64,000 nucleotides of DNA from Desulfitobacterium metallireducens DSM 15288 (GTDB lineage: Bacteria > Bacillota > Desulfitobacteriia > Desulfitobacteriales > Desulfitobacteriaceae): assembly GCF_000231405.2 (NCBI RefSeq), contig NZ_CP007032.1:2356001-2420000 (forward strand), given 5' to 3'. A program made the translations under genes and the position numbers. The notes beneath the pieces were generated by a model. The model saw only the letters and a program-made list of their open reading frames with translations, did not search any database and was not told the DNA's origin. How positions within the stretch are numbered: the first letter of the stretch is position 1; each line of letters starts with the position of its first letter. Below, piece by piece: positions 48,846 to 57,497 of the stretch.

Positions 48846-49144
48846 AGACCTAGCTCTTGTAAAAGGCCAAAAATTAGAGGTAAAACAATGACTCGGATGA
48901 GATAAATCGAAAAATAAGCGATAATTGGAGAAAGATCAATTCCAAAGCCCGCTCCCCCGATTTGAAACCTTCTAAACGGTCTTAGCAACGGTTCGGTAAT
49001 ATCATAAAGAATACTTCCGAATTTTGAATTAGATAACTGTGGAACCCATGACATAAGAGCTTCAAGGACAATCGCATACCCAAGAAGCATCAAAACTTTA
49101 TCTATGACAGAATAAACAAACACGAGGATAGAAATAGAGACCAC
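48842..49144 (-). CDS. yggT: YggT family small membrane protein
   Basis: 100 residues. Hydrophobic segments at about 5-30 and 65-95 flank PLLRPFRRFQIGGAGFGIDLSPI, the conserved YggT core. The function is unknown but its position between sepF and ylmH is widely conserved. The GTG start lies only 1-2 bases after AAGGAG, so the true start could be slightly downstream. Confidence 0.88.
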   Translation of the reverse strand: MVSISILVFVYSVIDKVLMLLGYAIVLEALMSWVPQLSNSKFGSILYDITEPLLRPFRRFQIGGAGFGIDLSPIIAYFSIYLIRVIVLPLIFGLLQELGL

Positions 49145-49149
49145 ACTCC

Positions 49150-49599
49150 TTATTTACTGCTCAATGACCATGAGAATCCTTTTTCTTTAATTGTCTCATG
49201 CGACTCTCCTGAAATATCTACATTATTAGGAACGAAAAGAAAGATTCCTTGACCCACTTTTTGCATATTACCCCCAAGGGCATAAGTAGCGCCGCTTACA
49301 AAATCAACAATTCGTTTCGCAAGATTGTGGTCTGCATTCTCTAAGTTAACAATAACGGGTCGGCGGTTTTTAAGCTGATCCGCGATATTCTGAGATTCAT
49401 CGAAAGAGGTGGGTTCTATCACAACAACTTTAACTTGTTTCTGAGTATGTATACTCACAACTTGAGCGCTTTTTCGGCTTGAAGATCGAGGCTCATCTTG
49501 AGCGTCCTTCTCACTTACTTCCTCTTCTAAAAGTTCTTCATCATCCTCTTCATCAGCAAATCCCATAATTCCAATCACTTTGTCCAATATTTTAGCCAT
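49150..49599 (-). CDS. sepF: SepF, FtsZ-associated septum protein
   Basis: 149 residues. The N-terminal membrane-binding helix MAKILDKVIGIMGF is followed by an acidic linker (DEEDDEELLEEEV). The core reads VVVIEPTSFDESQNIADQLKNRRPVIVNLENAD and closes with GATYALGGNMQKVGQGIFLFVPNNVDI. It tethers and arranges FtsZ filaments at the septum. GGGAGG precedes the ATG. Confidence 0.94.
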   Translation of the reverse strand: MAKILDKVIGIMGFADEEDDEELLEEEVSEKDAQDEPRSSSRKSAQVVSIHTQKQVKVVVIEPTSFDESQNIADQLKNRRPVIVNLENADHNLAKRIVDFVSGATYALGGNMQKVGQGIFLFVPNNVDISGESHETIKEKGFSWSLSSK

Positions 49600-49635
49600 A
49601 CACGTATCCTCCCTTAAATTTGATTTATCATTAAC

Positions 49636-50346
49636 TTAAATGTTAGCAGGTTTATTCATGGCTTGACGATCTCCAAAAATTTGTCGTCCTACCCGAACTA
49701 TCGTCGCTCCCTCTGCAATGGCTAATTCAAAATCCCGGCTCATTCCCATCGAAAGCTCATCAAGATTGACATGAGGAATTTTTTTCTTTTGCAACACATC
49801 TCTGATTTGGTGCAATTCCCTAAAAAACCCTTGTGTCTCTTCTGGTGTAGCCTCCAACGCCCCAATCGTCATCAAGCCGAAGGCCTGAACGTGTGAACAG
49901 TCTGCAATCGCATTCAAAAAATCCTCTAGCTCTTCCCTCATTAGCCCCGCTTTATCCGGATCTCGAGCCGTATTGACCTCAACAAGTACCGGCCAAATAA
50001 TATCTCGCCTCGTTCCCTGTTCTTCTAGCGTTTTAAGTAAATTCAAGCGATCGAGAGAATGGATTAAGGTAATATTATCATTCAAATATTTAACTTTATT
50101 GGTTTGCAGCCGTCCAATCAAATGCCATTCACAATCTTTCGGTAAAGCAGGAGCCTTTTCTAACCATTCTTGGACTCGATTTTCAGCAAAAACACGTTGC
50201 CCAGCTTGGTAAGCCTCCCTAACTGCTTCTACCTTCATCGTCTTACTCACGGCCAGAAGTTTAATTTCTTGCAGTCCCCGGCTAGCACCTTCTGCAGCTT
50301 TACCCATTCTTTGGTAAATCTGTTTCAAATTATTTTCTATACTCAC
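49636..50346 (-). CDS. yggS: YggS/YlmE PLP homeostasis protein
   Basis: 236 residues. It is a PLP-binding alanine racemase-fold protein without known catalysis. The PLP lysine is in LLAVSKTMKVEAV near residue 34. Other conserved parts are FAENRVQEWLEKAP, EWHLIGRLQTNKVK, and LSMGMSRDFELAI at the phosphate site. It starts at GTG (50346) with a weak site. Confidence 0.92.
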   Translation of the reverse strand: MSIENNLKQIYQRMGKAAEGASRGLQEIKLLAVSKTMKVEAVREAYQAGQRVFAENRVQEWLEKAPALPKDCEWHLIGRLQTNKVKYLNDNITLIHSLDRLNLLKTLEEQGTRRDIIWPVLVEVNTARDPDKAGLMREELEDFLNAIADCSHVQAFGLMTIGALEATPEETQGFFRELHQIRDVLQKKKIPHVNLDELSMGMSRDFELAIAEGATIVRVGRQIFGDRQAMNKPANI

Positions 50347-50407
50347 GGATTACACCACCATGCTGAAAGATTCTACACTTTTTCCATATTTCCTGCCAAT
50401 TCCAGCT

Positions 50408-51352
50408 CTATGATGGGATTTTTACATTGGCAGTCAAACCTTCAATCCCTGAACGCGGATTTTGAACGACAGGGATACCCTGAGGAAGGTTTTCCACACA
50501 GACAGAAGCATCATTTTCCCCCAGAACTTTTACTTTGTGAAACTGAAATATTCCTTCCTGTACAACATAGACTCCCATTTCCTCTCCCTTCGTGAAAAGG
50601 GCATTTTTCGAAATGATAACCCCGTTCTCGGAAGGACGTGCTATCCAATTCACCTCTTGCATTCTCTCGTTTACTGTCCCCTCAAGGTATTGATTAAAAC
50701 GAACAACGATTCCCTGAGGTGTATTTGACTTACGCATAATCTTTCCACTTAAAATCTGCCCTTCAACGTTAAATTTAATCGTTTTCCCCACACTCAAATC
50801 CTCTGTCGTTTGTACTTCGACAAAGGCTTCTGTTGGAATCAAGTTATTGACCACTTTTCCCAGGGGAGCCCCCGCTTGAATTAGATCGGCTTTCGTTTGG
50901 GGATTTTCTTGCTGTTCAAGAATTTTCGCTAAGTCCATTTCCATTAAACTTTGAGGAGTAAGCACACTTTCTAAGCCATCCACTTTTTGAAAGAATAATC
51001 CACCCTTTGGGATGCTCACTTTAACGGATTGCTGATTAGAATTCGTCCCCGGAGCTGCTCCCTCCGGATAAATTTGAGCAACAATTTCCCCACGCCGGAA
51101 TCTCTGTCCTTCTTTTCCAAGAAATTCTACTTTTCCTGAGGCGGGAGATGGGATGACATGCTCTTCATTCGCGAAGATCGCTTTAACGCTAACATAATGG
51201 TCAATACTCCCCATTTGTGCGGGTTCAATTTCAAGTGAACCTGTCATCCAGTTTGCTCGATACACCCAGCCCAAGGAACAAACGATAAGGGTCATGAGCA
51301 GCCCCCCCCAGAGCAACCTTTTAGCCATTGTATGTTTACTTTTCTTTTTCAT
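50408..51352 (-). CDS. HlyD-like membrane-anchored adaptor protein, no partner transporter nearby
   Basis: About 314 residues from MKKKSKHTMAKRLLW; AGGGGGAG precedes it. One N-terminal membrane segment (about 10-30) is followed by a biotinyl-lipoyl-like stretch (HVIPSPASGKVEFLGKEGQRFRRGEIVAQIYPEGAAPG) and later beta-barrel-type sequence. This resembles HlyD/RND adaptor proteins. No ABC or RND transporter lies nearby. It starts inside the end of the sensor kinase gene (17-base overlap), so it belongs to the PhoPR-like operon. Confidence 0.7.
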   Translation of the reverse strand: MKKKSKHTMAKRLLWGGLLMTLIVCSLGWVYRANWMTGSLEIEPAQMGSIDHYVSVKAIFANEEHVIPSPASGKVEFLGKEGQRFRRGEIVAQIYPEGAAPGTNSNQQSVKVSIPKGGLFFQKVDGLESVLTPQSLMEMDLAKILEQQENPQTKADLIQAGAPLGKVVNNLIPTEAFVEVQTTEDLSVGKTIKFNVEGQILSGKIMRKSNTPQGIVVRFNQYLEGTVNERMQEVNWIARPSENGVIISKNALFTKGEEMGVYVVQEGIFQFHKVKVLGENDASVCVENLPQGIPVVQNPRSGIEGLTANVKIPS

Positions 51353-52727
51353 ACAACTCCCCCTGTTCAGCGACTGGCAATTCACAGGTAAACACTGATC
51401 CCAAACCCAACCGAGAAGTAATCCCAATTTTTCCGTTCGAACCCTCAACAATATGTTTAACAATGCTTAATCCTAAACCTGTACCCCCTTGTTCTCGAGA
51501 ACGAGCTTTATCTACCCGATAAAATCGTTCAAAAATCCGAGGGAGATCCTGTTCTGGAATTCCACATCCCGTATCCTTAAACTCTAAATAAACAACAGAG
51601 TCTTTTTGAGATGCTGACAACTCAATTTTACCTGTAGTTGTATATTTCACTGCATTCTCTAACAAATTCAGAAGAACCTGGCTAAGTAAATCTGGACCCA
51701 TAGCAACAGCAGGCAAATCGGAAGGTAACTCCACCACGAGTTCCAGTTCTTTCGCCTTTGCATAAGATGAGATCACGGGTTTTATCTTCTCATAGGCTAC
51801 CTGAACTCGGCTTGAACTCACAACTAAATCAGTCCGTCGATTTTCAATACGGGAAAGGGTTAAGAGATCATCGATTAAACGTTGCAAGCGTAAGGTTTCT
51901 CTTTGGATGATCGTCAAAAAGCGTTCACGAAGTGCTGGATCATCAGCTGCACCATCAAGTAACGTTTCAACAAATCCTTTGATCGAGGTTAAAGGGGTTC
52001 GCAGTTCATGAGAAACATTACCCACAAAATCAGTCCGTACTTGCTCCAACCTGCGAAGTTCTGTCACATCATAACCAACAATTACAGCTCCCCGAGGACG
52101 TATTTGATCCTGTTCCCCAAGAAAAGGATTAACCTGAACCCGAACAATTCTTTCACCTAAAGTGATTTCTGAAACTCCAGATTTTCCTTCCTCTAAGGCA
52201 CTTTGAACAAGTTCTTCCAATTCGGAATAACCCTGAACATCGATAAAATATTTGCCCTTCAAATCATCTTGAGTATAATCGAAAATATTTTCCGCTGTTG
52301 CATTAACGAGGACCACTCGGCCCACTTGATCAAGCGCAATTACTCCCTCTTGCATTCCAGCTAGGATTGTTTGAACTTTCTCTGCTTCTTGCGTATTTTT
52401 TTGTAAGCTGATTTTAAATTCCTGTGCTAGCGTGATCATTTCTTTCCCAATCTTACCAATTTCATCAGCAGAATCGAGAAAATACACTTCACTAAAATCC
52501 CCTTTGGAAATTGACCGGGCTGTGGTATAAAGTTTATCCAACCGAAGACATAAGCGATTCGTCAGGTAATAAACGATTCCGCCCGGCAAAATCAGGGCCA
52601 GAATAAAAGTCGGCCAGTCAAAAACAATAGCTTCTCTGTTTACAGCCCTCTCTCCTAGCCAGAACAAAAACAAGGTCAGCGACGTTGCTAGCAGATAGGT
52701 GCTTAAAATTCTCCACTTTATTTTCAT
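51336..52727 (-). CDS. phoR: PhoR/WalK-like sensor histidine kinase
   Basis: 463 residues. Two membrane segments lie close together (about 8-25 and 37-58). A HAMP-like segment follows (LYTTARSISKGDFSEV), then a PAS domain (about 115-220) with MQEGVIALDQVGRVVLVNATAEN. HisKA carries the H-box VSHELRTPLTSIKGFVETLL. The ATPase has NLLENAVKYT (N-box), DTGCGIPEQD and GGTGLGLSIVKHI. The stimulus is unknown; phosphate is suggested only by family likeness. Confidence 0.88.
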   Translation of the reverse strand: MKIKWRILSTYLLATSLTLFLFWLGERAVNREAIVFDWPTFILALILPGGIVYYLTNRLCLRLDKLYTTARSISKGDFSEVYFLDSADEIGKIGKEMITLAQEFKISLQKNTQEAEKVQTILAGMQEGVIALDQVGRVVLVNATAENIFDYTQDDLKGKYFIDVQGYSELEELVQSALEEGKSGVSEITLGERIVRVQVNPFLGEQDQIRPRGAVIVGYDVTELRRLEQVRTDFVGNVSHELRTPLTSIKGFVETLLDGAADDPALRERFLTIIQRETLRLQRLIDDLLTLSRIENRRTDLVVSSSRVQVAYEKIKPVISSYAKAKELELVVELPSDLPAVAMGPDLLSQVLLNLLENAVKYTTTGKIELSASQKDSVVYLEFKDTGCGIPEQDLPRIFERFYRVDKARSREQGGTGLGLSIVKHIVEGSNGKIGITSRLGLGSVFTCELPVAEQGELYEKEK

Positions 52728-52732
52728 TTTAT

Positions 52733-53416
52733 TTATCCTTTTAAACGGTAGCCTATGCCCCGAAGTGTCTCAATATATTCAGGGTTTGAGGAATCTCTTT
52801 CCACCTTTTGCCGCAAATGTCGAACATGGACATCTACCGTTCGGGTATCCCCTGAATATTCATAACCCCATACCTGTTCCAAGAGTTCATCTCTTGAATA
52901 GACTTTGCCTGGATGTGTGGCTAGAACCCGCAGAAGTTCAAATTCCTTAGGAGTCAATTCGACCTCCACTCCACGTACAAGCACCTGAAAGCGATTCAAA
53001 TCCATTTTCAAGTCCCCACGAACCAATTCGTTTTCTTGAATTTGGGGTTTAATCCGGCGAAGTCGAGCACGGATACGGGCTAAAAGCTCCCGCGGACTAA
53101 AGGGTTTCGTCAAATAGTCATCTGCTCCCAACTCTAGGCCTAAAACCTTATCGATTTCCTCGACTTTAGCCGTTAACATAATCACAGGAATATCACGTGA
53201 TTTTGGATTTTGTCGAAGCTGATTACATACTTCCATACCATCCATTCCAGGAAGCATAACATCAAGGATCACTAGGTCAGGACATTTCTCTTCGACAGTC
53301 TTCAATGCGGAGGGGCCATCATAGGCCACAAGTACCGTATAGCCTTCCTTTTCAAGATTAAATTTCAAAAGCTCCTGAATGGGCTCTTCATCATCCACGA
53401 TTAGAATGACAGCCAT
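52733..53416 (-). CDS. phoB: PhoB/PhoP-like OmpR-family response regulator
   Basis: 227 residues. The receiver has DDEEP (acidic pocket), the phospho-acceptor in LVILDVMLPGMDG (Asp near 52) and LTKPFSPRELLARI (Lys near 104). The winged helix ends with TRTVDVHVRHLRQKVERD. It pairs with the kinase encoded 5 bases downstream. No pst or other phosphate-uptake genes are in the window, so the regulon is open. GGAGGG before the ATG. Confidence 0.9.
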   Translation of the reverse strand: MAVILIVDDEEPIQELLKFNLEKEGYTVLVAYDGPSALKTVEEKCPDLVILDVMLPGMDGMEVCNQLRQNPKSRDIPVIMLTAKVEEIDKVLGLELGADDYLTKPFSPRELLARIRARLRRIKPQIQENELVRGDLKMDLNRFQVLVRGVEVELTPKEFELLRVLATHPGKVYSRDELLEQVWGYEYSGDTRTVDVHVRHLRQKVERDSSNPEYIETLRGIGYRLKG

Positions 53417-53431
53417 ACATTTCCCTCCTCA

Positions 53432-54238
53432 TCAATCCTTGCGCCGTATCCATCCCGCCATCCGCCCCGTCATCGGTCCTTCCTGGCGATGAGAGAAAAA
53501 TCGATCTGTATGACAAGCTGTACAAATACCATCACTCCAAATATTTTTTGGCAGAACTCCAGCTTCGAGTAACAATTGACGATTTGCTTCCCAAAGATCA
53601 AGCTGAGCATGACCAAGACGAGAGGGCTTTATAAAAGGAGTCTCCTTAAACGTCTCTTGAAAAAGCTTCATGACGCGCTCATCCACTTCATAACAGCAGG
53701 GGCCAATACTTGGTCCCAGAGCCACCCAACATTCGCGAATATCCCCTCCCAGGTTTTTAAATTCCCTGAGAACGTTATTCACGATTTTACCCACTGTCCC
53801 TTTCCAGCCTGCATGAGCAATACTTATTGCCTCAAGGGTTGGATGATAAAAAAATACAGGCACGCAGTCTGCGAAGAAAGCCATTAACCCCAGAGAGCTT
53901 GTTGTTATTAACCCATCTACTCCAGGCAAAACCGTTTTAACATCCTTACTTCCTCGACCCGCATCAGTTGATTCAACGTGTTGAACCTCTACACCATGAA
54001 CTTGTTCCCCTATTACGAAATCGTTCCACTCCGCATCCCATTCCTGTAGCCAGAGCTCTCGATTTCTCAAGACGATTTCCGGATCGTCCCCCACATGTAA
54101 CCCTAAATTCAAGGATTCATAGGGAGATTCTCCCACTCCGCCCCAGCGCGTTGAAAAACCAACTTGAATTCCACGTTCTTCCCACTCTGGAAGGGTGAGA
54201 TAAGTTAGCTTTTCACCTTGATGATAACACCAGTTCAT
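53432..54238 (-). CDS. pgeF: Peptidoglycan editing factor PgeF (YfiH/YlmD, laccase-domain)
   Basis: 268 residues from MNWCYHQG, after GAGGAG. Metal and catalytic residues are in HAGWKGTVGKIV, VALGPSIGPCCYEVDERV and the late CTACHTDRFFSHRQEG. The family removes L-Ser wrongly placed in peptidoglycan precursors. It heads the transcript that continues into the two-component system. Confidence 0.92.
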   Translation of the reverse strand: MNWCYHQGEKLTYLTLPEWEERGIQVGFSTRWGGVGESPYESLNLGLHVGDDPEIVLRNRELWLQEWDAEWNDFVIGEQVHGVEVQHVESTDAGRGSKDVKTVLPGVDGLITTSSLGLMAFFADCVPVFFYHPTLEAISIAHAGWKGTVGKIVNNVLREFKNLGGDIRECWVALGPSIGPCCYEVDERVMKLFQETFKETPFIKPSRLGHAQLDLWEANRQLLLEAGVLPKNIWSDGICTACHTDRFFSHRQEGPMTGRMAGWIRRKD

Positions 54239-54291
54239 ATTCGACTCCTCGTGTTTCGAGATATATAGCACAATTTTATATCTTACTTTTA

Positions 54292-54320
54292 ACTATACCA
54301 TAATTTTTCCAGTCACAAAA
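54292..54320 (-). promoter_or_regulatory. Possible extended -10 promoter for pgeF-phoBR
   Basis: TGGTATAGT on the minus strand (TATAGT at 54292-54297, TGG at 54298-54300) about 55 bases before the pgeF ATG; the -35 is poor. It lies after the ylmC terminator, which supports a new transcript here. The rest of the 260-base gap holds nothing else I can identify. Confidence 0.4.
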
Positions 54321-54431
54321 CCTACCAAAGTCCTATCTTTTACTAGGAAATCTGACAGTATCTCAGATATATCCCGTTCCATAGCCTAACTTTATCAGAA
54401 AAAGACGAAGTCTGGGTTATGTAGAATACGT

Positions 54432-54452
54432 AAAAAGCTCCCCGAAGGGAGC
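54432..54452 (-). terminator. Terminator after ylmC
   Basis: GCTCCC, TTCG tetraloop, GGGAGC, then TTTTT on the minus strand. Confidence 0.85.
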
Positions 54453-54497
54453 AAAATAAACAAGCAATATTGATAAACAGTATTTCACGGAGGCTAA

Positions 54498-54770
54498 TTA
54501 ATGGTGCTCCGGATCCGAATTTAAGTCAGGCAAGCCTTGAGCATCCACTAAGATAACATCCACGCCGATCTTCTTTACTCGATCCCAGGGAATGGTAATA
54601 TCTTCAGTTCGGTTTCCACCAAAAAAAACCCAACTGCGGGACGCTCCAGGAACAACAATTCCCTTCACAACGCCACGTTCCAAATCCAAATCCAAATCTT
54701 TAATTGGTCCTAATCTTCGGCCGTCCTTAATATTGACGATATCCAACATACGAAGTTCAGAGATCCGCAT
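54498..54770 (-). CDS. ylmC: YlmC/YmxH family PRC-barrel sporulation protein
   Basis: 90 residues. MRISELRMLDIVNIKDGRRLGPIKDLDLDLERG and GIVVPG match the YlmC/YmxH group of single PRC-barrel proteins found next to sigG in spore formers. Exact role unknown. GAGGGGGG before the ATG. It lies about 75 bases after sigG and ends in a terminator. Confidence 0.88.
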   Translation of the reverse strand: MRISELRMLDIVNIKDGRRLGPIKDLDLDLERGVVKGIVVPGASRSWVFFGGNRTEDITIPWDRVKKIGVDVILVDAQGLPDLNSDPEHH

Positions 54771-54846
54771 CGATATACCCCCCTCTCTAATCCATATGAG
54801 AGGAACTAGGGTTTAAGACTCAGGATTCTCACATTTTTATCTGTTG

Positions 54847-55620
54847 TTATACGTACTTACGCATGTGACCGAGTGCAGCTTTTTCCAAGCGTGAAACTTG
54901 GGCTTGGGATATCCCAATCTCATCCGCAACTTCCATTTGCGTTTTGCCATGAAAAAAGCGCAAAGATAAAATGAGCTTTTCTCGCTCACTTAGTCGCCGA
55001 AGAGCCTCACGTACCGCAATACCTTCTAACCAACTTGCATCAGAATGCTTCTCATCACCAATTTGATCCATCACAAAAATGGGATCTCCCCCATCATGGT
55101 AAATAGGCTCAAAAAGCGAAATAGGTTCTTGAATTGCATCTAGTGCAAAGATGACTTCTTCTCGAGGTACGGTTAATTTGGATGCGATTTCTGAGACGGT
55201 CGGTTCACGTGAACATTCACTCACTAACTGATCCCGAACCTGAAGCGCCTTATAGGCAATATCACGCAAAGAACGACTGACCCGGATCGGATTGTTATCC
55301 CGCAGGTACCGCCGGATTTCCCCAATAATCATCGGCACAGCGTACGTTGAGAATTTAACATTTTGCCCTAAATCAAAATTATCAATTGCTTTCATTAGCC
55401 CGATGCATCCCACCTGGAAGAGATCATCGACATATTCTCCTCGATTCGTGAATCTCTGAATCACGCTGAGGACCAGTCGCAAATTACCATAGACTAATTT
55501 TTCCCTGGCTTCACGCTCCCCACTTTGATAAGCAACAAACAACTCTGTCATTTTCTTACTCTTTAGGACAGGTAACTTTGAGGTGTTCACTCCACAAATT
55601 TCAACCTTGTTTAAAGCCAT
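54847..55620 (-). CDS. sigG: RNA polymerase sporulation sigma factor SigG
   Basis: 257 residues from MALNKVEICGVNTSKLPVL, the conserved SigG N-terminus; a GTG four codons up is also open. Region 2 has FQVGCIGLMKAIDNFDLGQNVKFSTYAVPMIIGEIRRYLRDN, and region 4 has LSLRFFHGKTQMEVADEIGISQAQVSRLEKAA. It directs late forespore transcription. AAGGTGAG precedes the ATG. It follows sigE, the standard order. Confidence 0.96.
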   Translation of the reverse strand: MALNKVEICGVNTSKLPVLKSKKMTELFVAYQSGEREAREKLVYGNLRLVLSVIQRFTNRGEYVDDLFQVGCIGLMKAIDNFDLGQNVKFSTYAVPMIIGEIRRYLRDNNPIRVSRSLRDIAYKALQVRDQLVSECSREPTVSEIASKLTVPREEVIFALDAIQEPISLFEPIYHDGGDPIFVMDQIGDEKHSDASWLEGIAVREALRRLSEREKLILSLRFFHGKTQMEVADEIGISQAQVSRLEKAALGHMRKYV

Positions 55621-55680
55621 TTGAGCACTCACCTTCCCAGCCGATTTCCTCTTGGTGAGTATGCCCTAACTGACTTTATG

Positions 55681-56406
55681 TTATTCCAATCGACAAAACT
55701 CTTTCCTCAATCTCCTAATTATGCGTTTTTCCAACCTTGAAATATAGGATTGAGAAATTCCTAACCGATCGGCGACCTCTTTCTGCGTTTTTTCCTCTCC
55801 GTTGTCTAACCCGAAACGGAGCTCCATGATCAGCTTTTCCCGATCAGAAAGACGTCCCATGGCGAGATGGAGAAGCTGGCGATCCACTTCTTCTTCGATC
55901 GGCCGTGAAATAATATCATTTTCTGTCCCAAGAACATCAGATAATAAGAGTTCGTTGCCGTCCCAATCGATATTTAAAGGCTCATCAAAAGAAACTTCTG
56001 ATCGGGTCTTATTATTTCTCCGCAAATACATAAGGATCTCATTTTCGATACATCTAGAAGCGTATGTAGCTAGTTTAATCTTCTTTTGAGGATCAAATGT
56101 ATTGACGGCCTTAATTAGTCCTATTGTTCCTATTGAAACCAGATCTTCAATTCCAATACCCGTATTTTCAAATTTGCGTGCAATATACACAACTAACCTA
56201 AGATTGCGCGCGATCAAAATATCACGAACCGTTGGATCTCCCATTTCGAGCCGTTCCAGCAGATCAACTTCTTCATCTAAACTTAAGGGAGGAGGTAAAG
56301 CCTCGCTGCTGCCAACATAATAAATTCCCTTGCGGCCGCTGAGTCTTTGAAGAAGCATGCCCCATAAAATGTAAAATCTATTCCAAATTTTCTTATACCA
56401 GCTCAT
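55681..56406 (-). CDS. sigE: RNA polymerase sporulation sigma factor SigE (pro-sigma-E)
   Basis: 241 residues. The N-terminal pro-sequence (about 1-27) includes a membrane-associated stretch and the likely processing area [13 protein letters not shown]. Region 2 has [42 protein letters not shown], and region 4 has [34 protein letters not shown]. It acts in the mother cell after cleavage by the SpoIIGA protease encoded 3 bases upstream. Confidence 0.96.
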   Translation of the reverse strand: MSWYKKIWNRFYILWGMLLQRLSGRKGIYYVGSSEALPPPLSLDEEVDLLERLEMGDPTVRDILIARNLRLVVYIARKFENTGIGIEDLVSIGTIGLIKAVNTFDPQKKIKLATYASRCIENEILMYLRRNNKTRSEVSFDEPLNIDWDGNELLLSDVLGTENDIISRPIEEEVDRQLLHLAMGRLSDREKLIMELRFGLDNGEEKTQKEVADRLGISQSYISRLEKRIIRRLRKEFCRLE

Positions 56407-56409
56407 AGG

Positions 56410-57315
56410 TCAACCTCCGCTTCCTTGAACTTGTTCCGGATGTAACAAGGCCTGGTATTCACCATCCGGGCTTAAGGATTGTTGTACTAAAGCTAATGTT
56501 GCTTTGATTTCCTGGCCTTCAGGGTCTGAATAGAAAAAAACGCGGTGCGGCCGAATTCCCAATAGCCAGCTTTGGTGTCCGACGGATTGATAGGGAATAA
56601 ACACGAAAGTTCTCATCCAAATAGGATCGGCCTTCCAGAGCCAGGGCCAGGGATCCTCTAGCTCACGCCAAGGAGCTTGAAGTATGGAACGTAAGTTTTC
56701 GGGCAAGGCTGTTGCGGCTATATCCTCTTCGACAAGGAGAACGGGAGTCCCCGTAAGAGGATCTCTCAGTTGATTGCCCGTGTCCAACATTGCTCTCACT
56801 TTAATTGGCTCGCTATCTTCTTCAAAATCAATTCCAAGATCATAAACTACAGTCTTTAATTGCATCGCTTTTGCTAACCATCTCATCCAAAGCTTCTGCC
56901 CGCCCCACCAGAGGAGAACACCTAAGGGTAATACCCAGAAGTTTCGTATACCTAAGTTAAATACAGAGGATCCTAATCCATCAAATTCTACCCAACCCCA
57001 CAGAGCAAAGACGATGCCTCCCAAACCCGCAGATAAGATCCAGAACAAGGTCAAACGTTTAAGAAAAACTCGCCGACCACCCGGTGCAAAACTGACCCAA
57101 ACCATTGCTAGAGGGGTAAGGACCTTGCTCAGAAGCAAGAATGTCGAAGCTGGCCAATACGCCGAGAGAATAACTGAAAACTCACCCAGGAACACTCCTC
57201 CCAACATGCGATATCCATGCGTTGAGATATTGAGGAGTCGGGCCGTTAAATAAAGAAGAAAGAGATCCATTATTCCATTGATCATCAGATCAAGATCAAG
57301 ATACCTCACGACCAT
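56410..57315 (-). CDS. spoIIGA: Sporulation sigma-E factor-processing peptidase SpoIIGA
   Basis: 301 residues. About five membrane segments lie in the first half. The C-terminal aspartic protease domain has RAMLDTGNQLRDPLTG, with the catalytic aspartate in DTGN (near 177), and IPYQSVG. It cleaves pro-sigma-E at the septum when signalled by SpoIIR. AAGGGG lies a little far (about 12 bases) from the ATG. It forms an operon with sigE. Confidence 0.93.
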   Translation of the reverse strand: MVVRYLDLDLMINGIMDLFLLYLTARLLNISTHGYRMLGGVFLGEFSVILSAYWPASTFLLLSKVLTPLAMVWVSFAPGGRRVFLKRLTLFWILSAGLGGIVFALWGWVEFDGLGSSVFNLGIRNFWVLPLGVLLWWGGQKLWMRWLAKAMQLKTVVYDLGIDFEEDSEPIKVRAMLDTGNQLRDPLTGTPVLLVEEDIAATALPENLRSILQAPWRELEDPWPWLWKADPIWMRTFVFIPYQSVGHQSWLLGIRPHRVFFYSDPEGQEIKATLALVQQSLSPDGEYQALLHPEQVQGSGG

Positions 57316-57356
57316 CTTTAAGGCAGCCCCTTTTGTCCCTGTACGTTTCTGTTCAA

Positions 57357-57390
57357 ATTATACCTTAGATGGTGAATAAAACCTGTCGTA
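57357..57390 (-). promoter_or_regulatory. Candidate spoIIG promoter with a Spo0A-box-like site
   Basis: A perfect TATAAT (57357-57362, minus strand) lies about 45 bases before spoIIGA, with no good -35 at 17 bases. About 20 bases upstream is TACGACAGG (57382-57390), whose complement CCTGTCGTA resembles the Spo0A box TTGTCGAA. This would copy the Bacillus spoIIG layout, where Spo0A replaces a normal -35 contact. The match is partial. Confidence 0.4.
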
Positions 57391-57439
57391 TTACGTGGGA
57401 ATTTTTAGGAAAACGCAGGCGAGTCTTGACGAGATATAT

Positions 57440-57473
57440 AGAAAAGGAGCTAGCCCTTAGGCTAACTCCTTTA
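57440..57473 (-). terminator. Terminator after ftsZ
   Basis: AAGGAGTTAGCC and GGCTAGCTCCTT arms, then TTTTCTAT on the minus strand. It separates the ftsZ transcript from spoIIG. Confidence 0.82.
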
Positions 57474-57497
57474 TAATCGAAACTTAATATTAACTGA

